Shown here: in pieces, positions 1 to 8,640 of the stretch
Layout: each line of letters begins with the position of its first letter
Position numbering within the stretch: the stretch's first letter is position 1
DNA from: Gloeobacterales cyanobacterium ES-bin-141
Lineage (GTDB): Bacteria; Cyanobacteriota; Cyanobacteriia; Gloeobacterales; Gloeobacteraceae
Assembly: GCA_014380935.1 (NCBI GenBank)
Contig: JACMIX010000440.1
Span: 1 to 35,102 of the forward strand
DNA length: 35,102 bases
Reading direction: 5' to 3'
Notes under the pieces: generated by a model
The model's input: only the letters and a program-made list of their open reading frames with translations
Told to the model about the DNA's origin: nothing
Databases searched by the model: none
Program-made: the position numbers and the translations under genes

Positions 1-932
1 GTCGGGTTCAATTCGTCCAGGATGATCGTCTTGTAGAGACCCGAGGCAATCGCTGCCTGGGCGATTTCCCAGCCGCGTTCGGCCTCGACGTAATCGAGTT
101 CTTGTTGCTTGCCGCGCCAGACGATAGCGTCGCGACCACAGCGGTGGTGGTCGATCAGGTGTGGATAGCTCTGGTGCAGGGCGCGAATCGCCGCGTCCTC
201 CGTGTAGCCTGTGCCGCCCTTCAGCCACTGCATGATCAGGACCCGGTGCGAGAGATCGCGCGAGATACCCTGGCCAATTGCCTGCAGTGCCCGCCCGAGG
301 GCTGAGGTCGATTTGCCCTTGCCGGCTCCCGTGTAAATTTCGATACCCGATTCGCGTCCGTTGCCGTTGGTCTCCGGGCGGCGGTGCGCCCGCATCTCGG
401 AGTGCAGGTTGGCAATTTCCAGGATCTCGGGCGGGGCACCGCGACCGGTGATGATGACTTCCAGGTCCTGAGGCTTTTGCTGAAGCGTACTGACCACTTC
501 AGTGACCGGCAAAAGCCCCAGGTCGAGTACCGGGTTGAGTTCGTCGAGCACCAGCACTGAATAAAAACCCGAGGCGATTGCTCCTCTGGCAATGTCCCAA
601 CCCCGACGGGCCTCTTTTTTGTCAAACGGCTGGACCTGATCGGGTCCGAAGAACTCGGCCCGACCCGTGCGGACCTGGTCGATCAGGTGCGGGAAGGCAC
701 GGCGCAAGGCCCCAATAGCCGCGTCCTCGGAATATTCCCGTCCCGGCCCTTTCAAAAACTGCAGCAGCAAAACCCGGTTCTGCCGCTTCTCGGCAATTCC
801 CAGACCGATCGAGCGCAACACGACCCCAAGAGCCGCCTGGGACTTCCCTTTGCCATGCCCGTCGTAGACGTGGATCTGGCCTATCTTGCGGTCAGGAATC
901 ACCTGGGCAGTGAGAATACCGATCTCTGGCAT
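1..932 (-). CDS. Cob(I)yrinic acid a,c-diamide adenosyltransferase-like P-loop protein (CobO/BtuR type) with two tandem domains; C-terminus truncated by window edge
   Basis: Manual translation of the minus strand from ATG at 932: MPEIGILTAQVIPDRKIGQIHVYDGHGKGKSQAALG...VLLLQFLKGPGREYSEDAAIGALRRAFPHLIDQV...VLVLDELNPVLDLGLLP...VIITGRGAPPEILEIANLHSEMRAHR, then a second P-loop, IEIYTGAGKGKSTSALGRALQAIGQG...ILDELNP. No stop between the two copies. Absent from the supplied ORF track because it runs off the edge. Confidence 0.85.
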   Translation of the reverse strand, partial: MPEIGILTAQVIPDRKIGQIHVYDGHGKGKSQAALGVVLRSIGLGIAEKRQNRVLLLQFLKGPGREYSEDAAIGALRRAFPHLIDQVRTGRAEFFGPDQVQPFDKKEARRGWDIARGAIASGFYSVLVLDELNPVLDLGLLPVTEVVSTLQQKPQDLEVIITGRGAPPEILEIANLHSEMRAHRRPETNGNGRESGIEIYTGAGKGKSTSALGRALQAIGQGISRDLSHRVLIMQWLKGGTGYTEDAAIRALHQSYPHLIDHHRCGRDAIVWRGKQQELDYVEAERGWEIAQAAIASGLYKTIILDELNP

Positions 933-1122
933 GACTCTTCCTCGTGAGCGTGGGCTGGCTGGACCATACTCTATCATGCACATCCCACATTTAGCAGGTA
1001 AAGTTTGGTGGTGCGCTACAGGCAGTGTTCAAGGACAGAAACCACCGTATCCAGTACTAGGCTAGCCTGGGGTTTCGGTGCTTGTCTGCGGCTGGAGTAA
1101 TATGCATTTTTGGGACAGGCCT

Positions 1123-1509
1123 ATGAATGGACCGGTGGTCTACACGGGAGGGTGTCACTGTGGCGCAGTACGTTTCCGGATCCTGGTTGAAAACCACGAG
1201 GCTACTGATTGCAACTGCTCCATCTGCCGGATGAAGGGCTTTTTGCACCTGATTGTCGCGCCGGAGCATTTCACGTTGCTGCGTGGTGCAGATGCCCTCA
1301 CGACCTACACATTCAACACCAACACAGCCAAACATACTTTCTGCGGCACCTGCGGTATCCACGCCTTCTACCGGCCTCGCTCACATCCCGACGCGTACGA
1401 CGTCAATGTACGCTGTCTGGACGGAGACGTACTCGGGCAGTTCGATCTCGTTCCCTTTGATGGAGTCCACTGGGAGCAGAATGTTCACTTGATTCGTGGT
1501 GAGCACTGA
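1123..1509 (+). CDS. GFA / CENP-V family protein (glutathione-dependent formaldehyde-activating-like)
   Basis: GGCHCGAVRF...CNCSICRMKG...FCGTCGIHAFYRPRSHPDAYDVNVRCLDG, typical GFA cysteine pattern. Internal ATG at 1123 preferred over the 1078 start. Confidence 0.85.
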   Translation: MNGPVVYTGGCHCGAVRFRILVENHEATDCNCSICRMKGFLHLIVAPEHFTLLRGADALTTYTFNTNTAKHTFCGTCGIHAFYRPRSHPDAYDVNVRCLDGDVLGQFDLVPFDGVHWEQNVHLIRGEH

Positions 1510-1573
1510 TGGCTAAAACGTGAGGCAGGGTCTTCAAAATGACCGACAAAACGGTTCATGAGTGAACATTTCT

Positions 1574-1598
1574 GAAACCCTTTCCCTGAGAGGGTTTC
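1574..1598. terminator. Hairpin in convergent intergenic region (candidate bidirectional terminator)
   Basis: GAAACCCT-ttccctgag-AGGGTTTC, 8-bp perfect stem between the convergent GFA and cruG genes; no long U-tract. Confidence 0.4.
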
Positions 1599-1618
1599 AA
1601 GCTTTACAATGTAACAAA

Positions 1619-1643
1619 GTATGCCTGCCCTGAGCTGGCATAC
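1619..1643. terminator. Second hairpin in the same convergent intergenic region
   Basis: GTATGCC-tgccctgagct-GGCATAC, 7-bp perfect stem. Confidence 0.3.
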
Positions 1644-1688
1644 CAGAACATACTACCTGCCTTCGCACCGAGCATTTAATGCCTGTCA

Positions 1689-2909
1689 TTACCCTGTTTT
1701 GGTGGGCCGCCCCAGGTCTGCATAATTGCGGCCTCGCCATTTGCGCGGCACCGTCAGGGTGGAGATGACAATCCGGAGTACCGCAAACGGGTCTGCGAGT
1801 GGTGAGAGCCAGAAACTCCAGCGCAAGCGATCGTAGGAACCACGAATCCCGAATAGCAGCAGTACGCGGATGGCGAGGAGCAGACCATTGACCCAGCCGA
1901 GCACACTTGCCAGGGTGCCTGTCCCGAGGGCTCCCAGTGCTAGAGCAATCAAGATGAGAACCGGCAGTCCCTGTGCCAGAACTAAGAACACGACGTCAAA
2001 AAACTGCTGAGTCGGTGTTGAGGCATCTTTTAGATCGAGGGAGCGTCCCCACTCCTTCCAGGTCTCAACCGCTCCGTCGTACATGCGCACCTTGATGAGC
2101 TTTGCCCCGTCCTGAAAGCTCACCCTGGCACCCTGGGCTGCCAGGGCACGCGCCAGGGTAACATCGTCGCAAAACGAGCGGCGAGCTGAACTGAACCCGC
2201 CCAGACGAGTGAGGGTCTGCCGATTGAAAAACGCACATTGGCCGTTAGCCATAACGCGCGATGCGTCAGTATCGGTCCCGCTCGGCCCGAACCGGTAGAT
2301 AAGTGTAATCAGCAAGGCAGGCTGGAGCCAGAACTCGGCTGTGCTCTCGAGCATAAACTGAGGTGAGAGCGTCAGGGCATCGTAGTTACCTGCATGGGCA
2401 GCCTCGATCAGGGCTGGGACCAGGCCCGGTTGGGGAACCGTGTCGGCGTCGATGCAGAGGACCCACCTGTTATCGGGGTCAGACTGCGAAAAACCATACT
2501 GCAATGCCCAGGGACGGCCTACCCAGCCAGCCGGTAACGGGTCATCGTAGACGACTCGAAAGCGTGGATCACGCTTTTGGATTCGCTCGACCAGGGCAAC
2601 TGTGCCGTCTGTTGAGCGGCTATCTACGACCAAAATTTCTGTGACCTCCGCTCCCTGACGGTGCAGGCCCTCTAGACAAGGGGAGAGCCTCGCTTCCTCG
2701 TTAAGAGTTGGAACAACCACACTCACCCGGTCCGGTCGTCTCACGGTCAAAATCGGCAATAAAGGCGGACGGCGCGTCCGACCCTTGGCCAGACGCGCCA
2801 TCAACACCAGCAGGGCAACTGCCTGCGAGGCAAGCAGGAGCACTGTTACAAACATTGGGCTAATCCGTGACGCCGGACAGTTGTGAGGAAGAAGGAAGCG
2901 TTCCTCCAA
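1689..2909 (-). CDS. cruG: Glycosyltransferase family 2, carotenoid 2'-O-glycosyltransferase CruG-like
   Basis: SVVVPTLNEEARLSPCLEGL...EILVVDSRSTDGT...LCIDADTVPQPG GT-A fold motifs; directly overlapping downstream of cruF. Confidence 0.75.
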   Translation of the reverse strand: MEERFLLPHNCPASRISPMFVTVLLLASQAVALLVLMARLAKGRTRRPPLLPILTVRRPDRVSVVVPTLNEEARLSPCLEGLHRQGAEVTEILVVDSRSTDGTVALVERIQKRDPRFRVVYDDPLPAGWVGRPWALQYGFSQSDPDNRWVLCIDADTVPQPGLVPALIEAAHAGNYDALTLSPQFMLESTAEFWLQPALLITLIYRFGPSGTDTDASRVMANGQCAFFNRQTLTRLGGFSSARRSFCDDVTLARALAAQGARVSFQDGAKLIKVRMYDGAVETWKEWGRSLDLKDASTPTQQFFDVVFLVLAQGLPVLILIALALGALGTGTLASVLGWVNGLLLAIRVLLLFGIRGSYDRLRWSFWLSPLADPFAVLRIVISTLTVPRKWRGRNYADLGRPTKTG

Positions 2910-3723
2910 GCCAGATCCAGACCACCGGCAGCAAGCCCAGTGCGAAACCCAGCACCACCGGAATATATAACCCCGCAGCGACGCTCATGACGGCTGAGAA
3001 GAGCATGTTGCTGGTGTAAATAATCAGAGGCAGTGTGAGTTGCGCACGGTTGGGCACAGCCACATTACTCTTCCAGAGCCAGCGCGCTACGGCCATGAAC
3101 AAAAGTCCCGTCCCGAACCAGCCGGCGAAGTTCTGAAATGGCATACCGAAGAAGGGACCGCCTTCCTTCCAGCTCCAGAACCCCGACGCGACCGCCATGG
3201 CAGGGTCAAGGACCAGATCCCACGCAGTCAGGAACCAGGCCCCCAGCAGCAACGGACCGACGGTTGCAACGATCCCCCGGCTCTCGGAAAAGGCCGCCCG
3301 GGCAAGTATGTAGCAGACAAAACCCATATAGAACCAGGACAGCGGGATCGTAAAGGGGACCAGACCCAGGATCATCGGACCGAGGAGACCGGGAGTGTAC
3401 GCATAGCTGCCGAAGGGAAAACCCGTGCTGGTACCGAGCAGTTCACTCGCAAGCGAAATGAGCAAGGCAGGAACCAGGAACATGAGCAGCCGCTGCCAGC
3501 CAATCGTTTGGATACCGTAAATCAGCACGGCCACCGCGCCAAAAAGAATGTAAACTGGCCCACCCTGCGTCATACCAAAATCAAAAATTGCCTGTCCTTG
3601 GGGCGGCAGGTTGTTCATGAACTCGGGTACCAGGGGTAGAAACACCAACCCGTAGAGCCCGAAGAGCATGGAGGCAATGTGCAGGCCAGTCATCGCGTTC
3701 TTGAGCAGATTCAATGATTTCAT
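2860..3723 (-). CDS. cruF: Carotenoid biosynthesis protein (CruF-type gamma-carotene 1'-hydroxylase family)
   Basis: Polytopic membrane protein with LLGTSTGFPFGSYAYTPGLLGP, DLVLDPAMAVASGFWSWKEGGPFFGMPFQNFAGWFGTGLL; adjacent to cruG. Confidence 0.8.
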   Translation of the reverse strand: MKSLNLLKNAMTGLHIASMLFGLYGLVFLPLVPEFMNNLPPQGQAIFDFGMTQGGPVYILFGAVAVLIYGIQTIGWQRLLMFLVPALLISLASELLGTSTGFPFGSYAYTPGLLGPMILGLVPFTIPLSWFYMGFVCYILARAAFSESRGIVATVGPLLLGAWFLTAWDLVLDPAMAVASGFWSWKEGGPFFGMPFQNFAGWFGTGLLFMAVARWLWKSNVAVPNRAQLTLPLIIYTSNMLFSAVMSVAAGLYIPVVLGFALGLLPVVWIWLGGTLPSSSQLSGVTD

Positions 3724-3941
3724 CGAGCGACTCTAAGTAAAAAACAATAAAGAACCGAGAGCAAGTATTTATCCAGAACCAATGAGGCCATGAGAAGCTG
3801 TGAAGCTAGAAATAAAACTTCACAGGTTGAGTATAGTTCATGTCGTAATCGGCACCATAACAAATGCACACTCTAGATCGAGGTCTGCCGGTACTCCTGA
3901 CGCTGGAGTTAAAATGACGCATTCCAAAACTGCGAAGAACC

Positions 3942-5123
3942 ATGAAGACTGCCACACGCCTCGAACGCATTCCACCCTATTTGTTTGCTGAGATCGACCG
4001 CAAGCGCGACGAAGCCATTTCCCGGGGAGTTGACATCATCAACATGGGTGTCGGCGACCCCGACCGACCCACTCCCGAGCATGTCGTCCGGGCGATGCAC
4101 CGGGCAATTGACGACAGTTCAACTCACAACTATCCGCCCTATAAAGGCACAAAAGCTTACCGCGAGGCAGCGGCGGCGTGGTTCGAGCGGCGCTTTGGTG
4201 TAGGAGGCTGGAACCCGGATACAGAAGTCGTCTCCTCGATCGGCTCAAAGGAGGCGATTCACAACACGTTTTTGGCTTTCGTCGATCCGGGCGATCTAAC
4301 CCTGATTCCCGACCCAGCCTACCCGGTTTACCGTACCGCGACCATCTTTGCCGGGGGCGAGCCCCATACTATGCCTCTGCTGGCGGAGCGCGGCTTCTTG
4401 CCCGACCTCGCGGCTATCCCCGAGCAGGTGGCCCAACGTGCCAAGCTCATCTGGATCAATTACCCCAATAACCCGACCGGCGGGGTCGCAACCCTCGAAT
4501 TTTTCGAAGAGTTAGTCCATTTTGCCAAACGGCACGACATTCTGGTCTGCCACGACCATGCCTACAGCGAGATGGCCTACGACGGCTACAAACCCCCCAG
4601 CATCTTTCAAGTACCGGGGGCGCGGGAGGTTGCAATCGAGTTTCTCTCTTGCTCGAAGGCCTACAACATGACCGGCTGGCGGGTTGGCTTCGTTATCGGT
4701 TGTCCTACCGGCATCCAGGGGTTGGGACAGGTCAAAACGAACGTGGACTCCGGTGTATTCAAAGCGATTCAACACGCGGCTGTTGCCGCTTTCGAGACCA
4801 GCGAAGCGGACTTGCAGGCGCTCATGGCGGTCTACCAGAACCGGCGCAACATCATTGTGGATGGCCTGCGCTCCCTGGGCTGGCCCCTTGAGGCACCGAG
4901 GGCAACTCTCTACGTCTGGGCACCCATACCCAAGAACTACCAGTCATCGGCCGAGTTTGTCACTGCCCTACTCGACAAGTGCGGGATTATCGTTCCGCCG
5001 GGTAATGGCTATGGCGCGAACGGCGAGGGCTTCTTCCGGATTGCCCTGACTGTGCCTGACGCACGGATGCGCGAGGCTATCGGACGTATGGAGGCCGCGG
5101 GCATCCGATTTGCGTCGCTTTAG
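3942..5123 (+). CDS. dapL: LL-diaminopimelate aminotransferase
   Basis: MKTATRLERIPPYLFAEIDRKRDEAISRGVDIINMGVGDPDRPTPEHVV...NYPPYKGTKAYREA...NYPNNPTGGVA...SCSKAYNMTGWRVGFVIG; PLP aminotransferase class I/II. Confidence 0.9.
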   Translation: MKTATRLERIPPYLFAEIDRKRDEAISRGVDIINMGVGDPDRPTPEHVVRAMHRAIDDSSTHNYPPYKGTKAYREAAAAWFERRFGVGGWNPDTEVVSSIGSKEAIHNTFLAFVDPGDLTLIPDPAYPVYRTATIFAGGEPHTMPLLAERGFLPDLAAIPEQVAQRAKLIWINYPNNPTGGVATLEFFEELVHFAKRHDILVCHDHAYSEMAYDGYKPPSIFQVPGAREVAIEFLSCSKAYNMTGWRVGFVIGCPTGIQGLGQVKTNVDSGVFKAIQHAAVAAFETSEADLQALMAVYQNRRNIIVDGLRSLGWPLEAPRATLYVWAPIPKNYQSSAEFVTALLDKCGIIVPPGNGYGANGEGFFRIALTVPDARMREAIGRMEAAGIRFASL

Positions 5124-5800
5124 ACCCTGACCCGCGGACGGGTGGTAGGTAACTGGGCAAAGAGGCTCGCCAGGGATGGTTGGGCAGCACCCGGGCCGGA
5201 GACAATCTCGATGATTTTGTCGCTCGACTCGGGCGTCTGATAAGCCTCCACGCAGACCCGGGCCACATCCGCCCGGTCGATGTTGCCCTCGAAGAGGGTG
5301 TCTGCCGGGCTGATGACGATTTCTGCCCCGCCCGCGCCGTCTCGCAGACCACCGGGGCGCACAATCGTGAACGCAAGTCCACTGCGGATCAGGTGTTCCT
5401 CCGCCCTCTTCTTCCAGAAGAGCACTCCACCAAACAGATTGAGCGGGTGCAAAAGCCGCGAAACGCACAGGGACGAGACGAGAACGAAACGTTCAACACC
5501 GGCCGCCCGCGCCCGATCAACTAGATTCACAGTGCCCTCGTAGTCCACCTGTTGCGCACCGTTGCCTCCGAACCCCGTGCGCGTACCCGTGGCGCAGAAA
5601 ACAGTCGTCACACCAGCCAATGCCGGTCCGAGCGAATCCGCCCGCAACACGTCCCCCTCGAAAACCTCCGGGTCGCCCCCCAGTTCCTGTCGGGCTTTGT
5701 CCCTTGAACGGGCCAGGATGCGGGGGGGCTCCGCCGGGCGAAGTTTCTGGACAATTTGCCGGCCTGTCTGGCCCGTGGCACCCACTACTAGGATGGTCAT
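5120..5800 (-). CDS. NAD(P)H-binding atypical SDR family protein
   Basis: MTILVVGATGQTGRQIVQKL Rossmann motif; ...VERFVLVSSLCVSRLLHPLNLFGGVLFWKKRAEEHLIRSGLAFTIVRPGGL. Start set at the internal ATG rather than 5839. Confidence 0.85.
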   Translation of the reverse strand: MTILVVGATGQTGRQIVQKLRPAEPPRILARSRDKARQELGGDPEVFEGDVLRADSLGPALAGVTTVFCATGTRTGFGGNGAQQVDYEGTVNLVDRARAAGVERFVLVSSLCVSRLLHPLNLFGGVLFWKKRAEEHLIRSGLAFTIVRPGGLRDGAGGAEIVISPADTLFEGNIDRADVARVCVEAYQTPESSDKIIEIVSGPGAAQPSLASLFAQLPTTRPRVRV

Positions 5801-5922
5801 GTCTTCGTCCTGTCGAGCCGATTGGCGCGATCTTGGCACACGCGCACGAGCCGTGTCCTCTCACGTCGGCCATATAATCTGGTCTAGGGATCCGTAGTTT
5901 CGATTCCTTACCCGGGACTGTT

Positions 5923-6987
5923 ATGGCCATACCCCAGACGATGCATGCAGCTGTGTTCTACGGCGTCGGCGACCTGCGCTACGAGCAAGTGCCCGTCCCC
6001 GAGGTTGGCGATGACGAGGTGCTGGTCCAGGTTCGTGCCTGCGGCCTGTGTCAGTCGGATATCAAAAAGCTGCGCTACCCCCTACTGGATCCACCCCGCA
6101 TCTTCGGTCATGAGACGAGCGGTACGATCGTGCGGGTCGGCGCGTCCGTCACCGGCTGGCAGATCGGTGACCGGGTAGTCGTTCTGCACCACATTCCCTG
6201 CTTTTACTGCGCCTATTGCCTGAACGAGAACTACTCGATGTGTCAGGTTTACCAGCAGGTGACCACCACGGCCGGGTTCGTTCCCTCGGGAGGTGGCTTT
6301 GCCGAGTACGTCAAGGTACCCGGCTACATCGTCAGTCACGGCGGCTTGATCCCCATACCTGAGGGCGTGAGCTTCGAGGAGGCAAGTTTCGTCGAGCCGA
6401 CCAACTGCTGCCTCAAAGCGGTCAAGAAAGCCCAAATTCAGCCCGGACAGTGGGTTCTGATCACCGGAGCAGGACCGATCGGTTTGATGTTTGCCATGCT
6501 GTGCAAACACTTCGGGGCACGCCCCCTGGTGACCGACTTGCTACCTTCCCGTATCGAGCGCGCCCGCACCCTGGGAGCGGAGGTTGCCCTCGACGCACGC
6601 GCACCCAGGCTCAAAGACGAAATTCTTGAGCTGACCGGCGGCCTGGGCGTGGATGTTACCCTGCTCGCAGTTCCCAGTACCCAGGCCTTCTTTCAAGCCC
6701 TCGACGCGACCCGTAAGGGTGGAAAGATTCTCTTTTTTGCCGAATTTCCCGAGCAAGTCGAGATCCCGCTCAACCCAAACGTCCTTTACCGCAAGGAAAT
6801 CGACCTGATGGGGTCCTACAGCTCGTCCTACAAAGTTCAGCACCTGGCATCCCAACTGGTCTTCGAGCGCCGCATAGACGTCGGGGCGTTGATTTCCGAT
6901 GCGTATCCCCTGCGCGACCTCGCAGCAGCAGTCGAGCAGGCCGTTCGACCGGCAGAGCAAACCTGCAAAATCGTCATCCGGCCTTGA
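5923..6987 (+). CDS. Zinc-dependent medium-chain alcohol dehydrogenase
   Basis: CGLCQSDIKKLR, GHETSGTIVRVG, CFYCAYCLNENYSMC, WVLITGAGPIGLMFAML. Confidence 0.9.
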   Translation: MAIPQTMHAAVFYGVGDLRYEQVPVPEVGDDEVLVQVRACGLCQSDIKKLRYPLLDPPRIFGHETSGTIVRVGASVTGWQIGDRVVVLHHIPCFYCAYCLNENYSMCQVYQQVTTTAGFVPSGGGFAEYVKVPGYIVSHGGLIPIPEGVSFEEASFVEPTNCCLKAVKKAQIQPGQWVLITGAGPIGLMFAMLCKHFGARPLVTDLLPSRIERARTLGAEVALDARAPRLKDEILELTGGLGVDVTLLAVPSTQAFFQALDATRKGGKILFFAEFPEQVEIPLNPNVLYRKEIDLMGSYSSSYKVQHLASQLVFERRIDVGALISDAYPLRDLAAAVEQAVRPAEQTCKIVIRP

Positions 6988-7939
6988 GGTCTCCTTTCAC
7001 CCACCAGGCAAGACCGCTCAACAGCCCGACAGACGTGAACACCGCGAACCACAGCACTCCAAAGCCCAGGGCCTGACTCCCATCCACCCCGAGTAGACCC
7101 AAAAGCAGTACATATCCTCCCTCGCGAATCCCCAGGCCGTTCAGACTGAGAGGAATCAGGCTGGCCAGGGTGACCAGTCCATACGCGGTCAGTAGCCCCG
7201 AAGCCGAGACATTCAGCTCGATGGCCGCAGCCAGCAGCAGTAAAACGCTCCAATTCAGGCACTGAACAACGAGGGTGCTTACACCTACCCGCGCCAGGCT
7301 CGTGCGACCTCGCAACCGCTCCTCCCACTGATGTACCTGCCGGGCGGCACTGCCCAACCGTCCCGGGGCACCACTAAACCATCCGCTCATTACACCCAGG
7401 ACCAGCCAGGCTACCGCAACAAGCACCGTCAACCCCCACAACCAGGGTCCCAGGACCCAACGGTAAGCTTCGACCTGTACACAGGCCAGGCTACTCAGTA
7501 CGAGCAAGAACATCAGTCCGCTATAACGGTCCGCCAGCACCGTATAGGCAATCGCCCAGCCCTCCTCGCGGGCCTCACGGCCCAGTAGTACTGCCCGGCC
7601 CGCGTCCCCGCCGACACTCCCAGGCAAGAACAGGGTGAGGAATAGCCCCATGAAATAAACACGCAGGTAGGTCCACATCCCGAAAGGCAACTTCAGAGCG
7701 CGACCAAGCCACGCCCATTTCACAGCATTCAAGACCTGGCCTGCCAGGAATACACCCACCGCCATGGCGAGGAGCCCCAGATCTGCCTGTTTGATTACCT
7801 GTAGGGTCTGTCGCGGATCGATCACCCGACTGAGCAAGCCCAACAGCAACAGGCTAACCAGTACTTTGAGTAAAAGCTTCAACCCTTTGAAGCGGTTCGC
7901 ATTGGTAGGGACAGGGACTGGTTCAGGCATCGGCATCAA
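6974..7939 (-). CDS. Lysylphosphatidylglycerol synthase TM region / flippase-like (UPF0104) membrane protein
   Basis: Polytopic; MGLFLTLFLPGSVGGDAGRAVLLGREAREEGWAIAYTVLADRYSGL and SLIPLSLNGLGIREGGYVLLLGLLGV are family-typical. Confidence 0.8.
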   Translation of the reverse strand: MMPMPEPVPVPTNANRFKGLKLLLKVLVSLLLLGLLSRVIDPRQTLQVIKQADLGLLAMAVGVFLAGQVLNAVKWAWLGRALKLPFGMWTYLRVYFMGLFLTLFLPGSVGGDAGRAVLLGREAREEGWAIAYTVLADRYSGLMFLLVLSSLACVQVEAYRWVLGPWLWGLTVLVAVAWLVLGVMSGWFSGAPGRLGSAARQVHQWEERLRGRTSLARVGVSTLVVQCLNWSVLLLLAAAIELNVSASGLLTAYGLVTLASLIPLSLNGLGIREGGYVLLLGLLGVDGSQALGFGVLWFAVFTSVGLLSGLAWWVKGDLKAG

Positions 7940-8092
7940 ACTACCTTATCAGGAACCGCAGAATCGAAAAGAGGGATGCGAGAAACGTAGCAACTAATAC
8001 CCAATCAGGCTCTCCTGGTAGCTTTACAGAGAATTTACAAAAGTTATCATTAGCTCTCACTCTCCCCACGGCTTCCCCAGTTGCTCCACAAG

Positions 8093-8147
8093 TTTTCCAC
8101 AGGTAAGCAACGAAACAGGCAAAGTCCTTCGACCTTCCTGTGGAAAA
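8093..8147. promoter_or_regulatory. Pair of inverted DnaA-box-like sites (TTTTCCACA / TGTGGAAAA)
   Basis: TTTTCCACA at 8093-8101 and TGTGGAAAA at 8139-8147; 12-bp perfect inverted repeat GTTTTCCACAGG / CCTGTGGAAAAC (8092-8103, 8137-8148). Confidence 0.5.
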
Positions 8148-8322
8148 CCCGAGGCCGATCGCCCTCAACGCTTTGTAAAGTTATGCAACAGAGAATGCAC
8201 AAATAAGCCGATTCATTCGTTATAAATGTCAGGCTAGCCGCCGATGGTGCTGAGGAAGGAACGATTGACACAACTGACGGGCGGCCAAACAATGGGTTGC
8301 AACTCGATTCAAGCTCCGGTCT

Positions 8323-8523
8323 ATGAAAACAATGGTGAGTGTTCTTGCAGAGATTCCCGAAGAATTGCACGATACCCTTCAGGTTTATCTTGATGGTCAT
8401 CCCGACTGGGACCAGAACCGTATATTTACAGCTGCCCTTTCTTTGTTTCTACTTCAAAATGGCAATGGTGATCGTCGCGCCGCCCGTACTTACCTGAACA
8501 CCCTTTTTCAGAAGAGTTCGTAA
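8323..8523 (+). CDS. Small conserved cyanobacterial protein, DUF2811-like
   Basis: MVSVLAEIPEELHDTLQVYLDGHPDWDQNRIFTAALSLFLLQNGNGDRRAARTYLNTLF; family assigned from memory. Confidence 0.7.
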   Translation: MKTMVSVLAEIPEELHDTLQVYLDGHPDWDQNRIFTAALSLFLLQNGNGDRRAARTYLNTLFQKSS

Positions 8524-8640
8524 AGCAAAGACGGGTGCTCCGCAAGCCAGCCTTGCCCAGTACAGTTTCTACTAACTGAGATAGGATCTAGCCAAGGCAT
8601 TTGCTGAGAAAATGTCTCGGTGCTGTACGTGTAGGCAAGT

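Noticed and set aside
933-1122. Possible cobalamin riboswitch upstream of the CobO-like gene
   Set aside because: I could not find a convincing B12-box or the expected conserved core in this interval; an Infernal search would be needed to settle it.
1554-1567. GTTCATGAGTGAAC inverted repeat as an SOS-like box
   Set aside because: The half-sites are in the opposite order (GTTC...GAAC) and it lies between convergent genes, not at a promoter.
3040-3639. 199-aa plus-strand ORF
   Set aside because: Antisense to cruF, low-complexity Arg/Glu/Gln/Pro-rich composition typical of shadow frames in GC-rich DNA.
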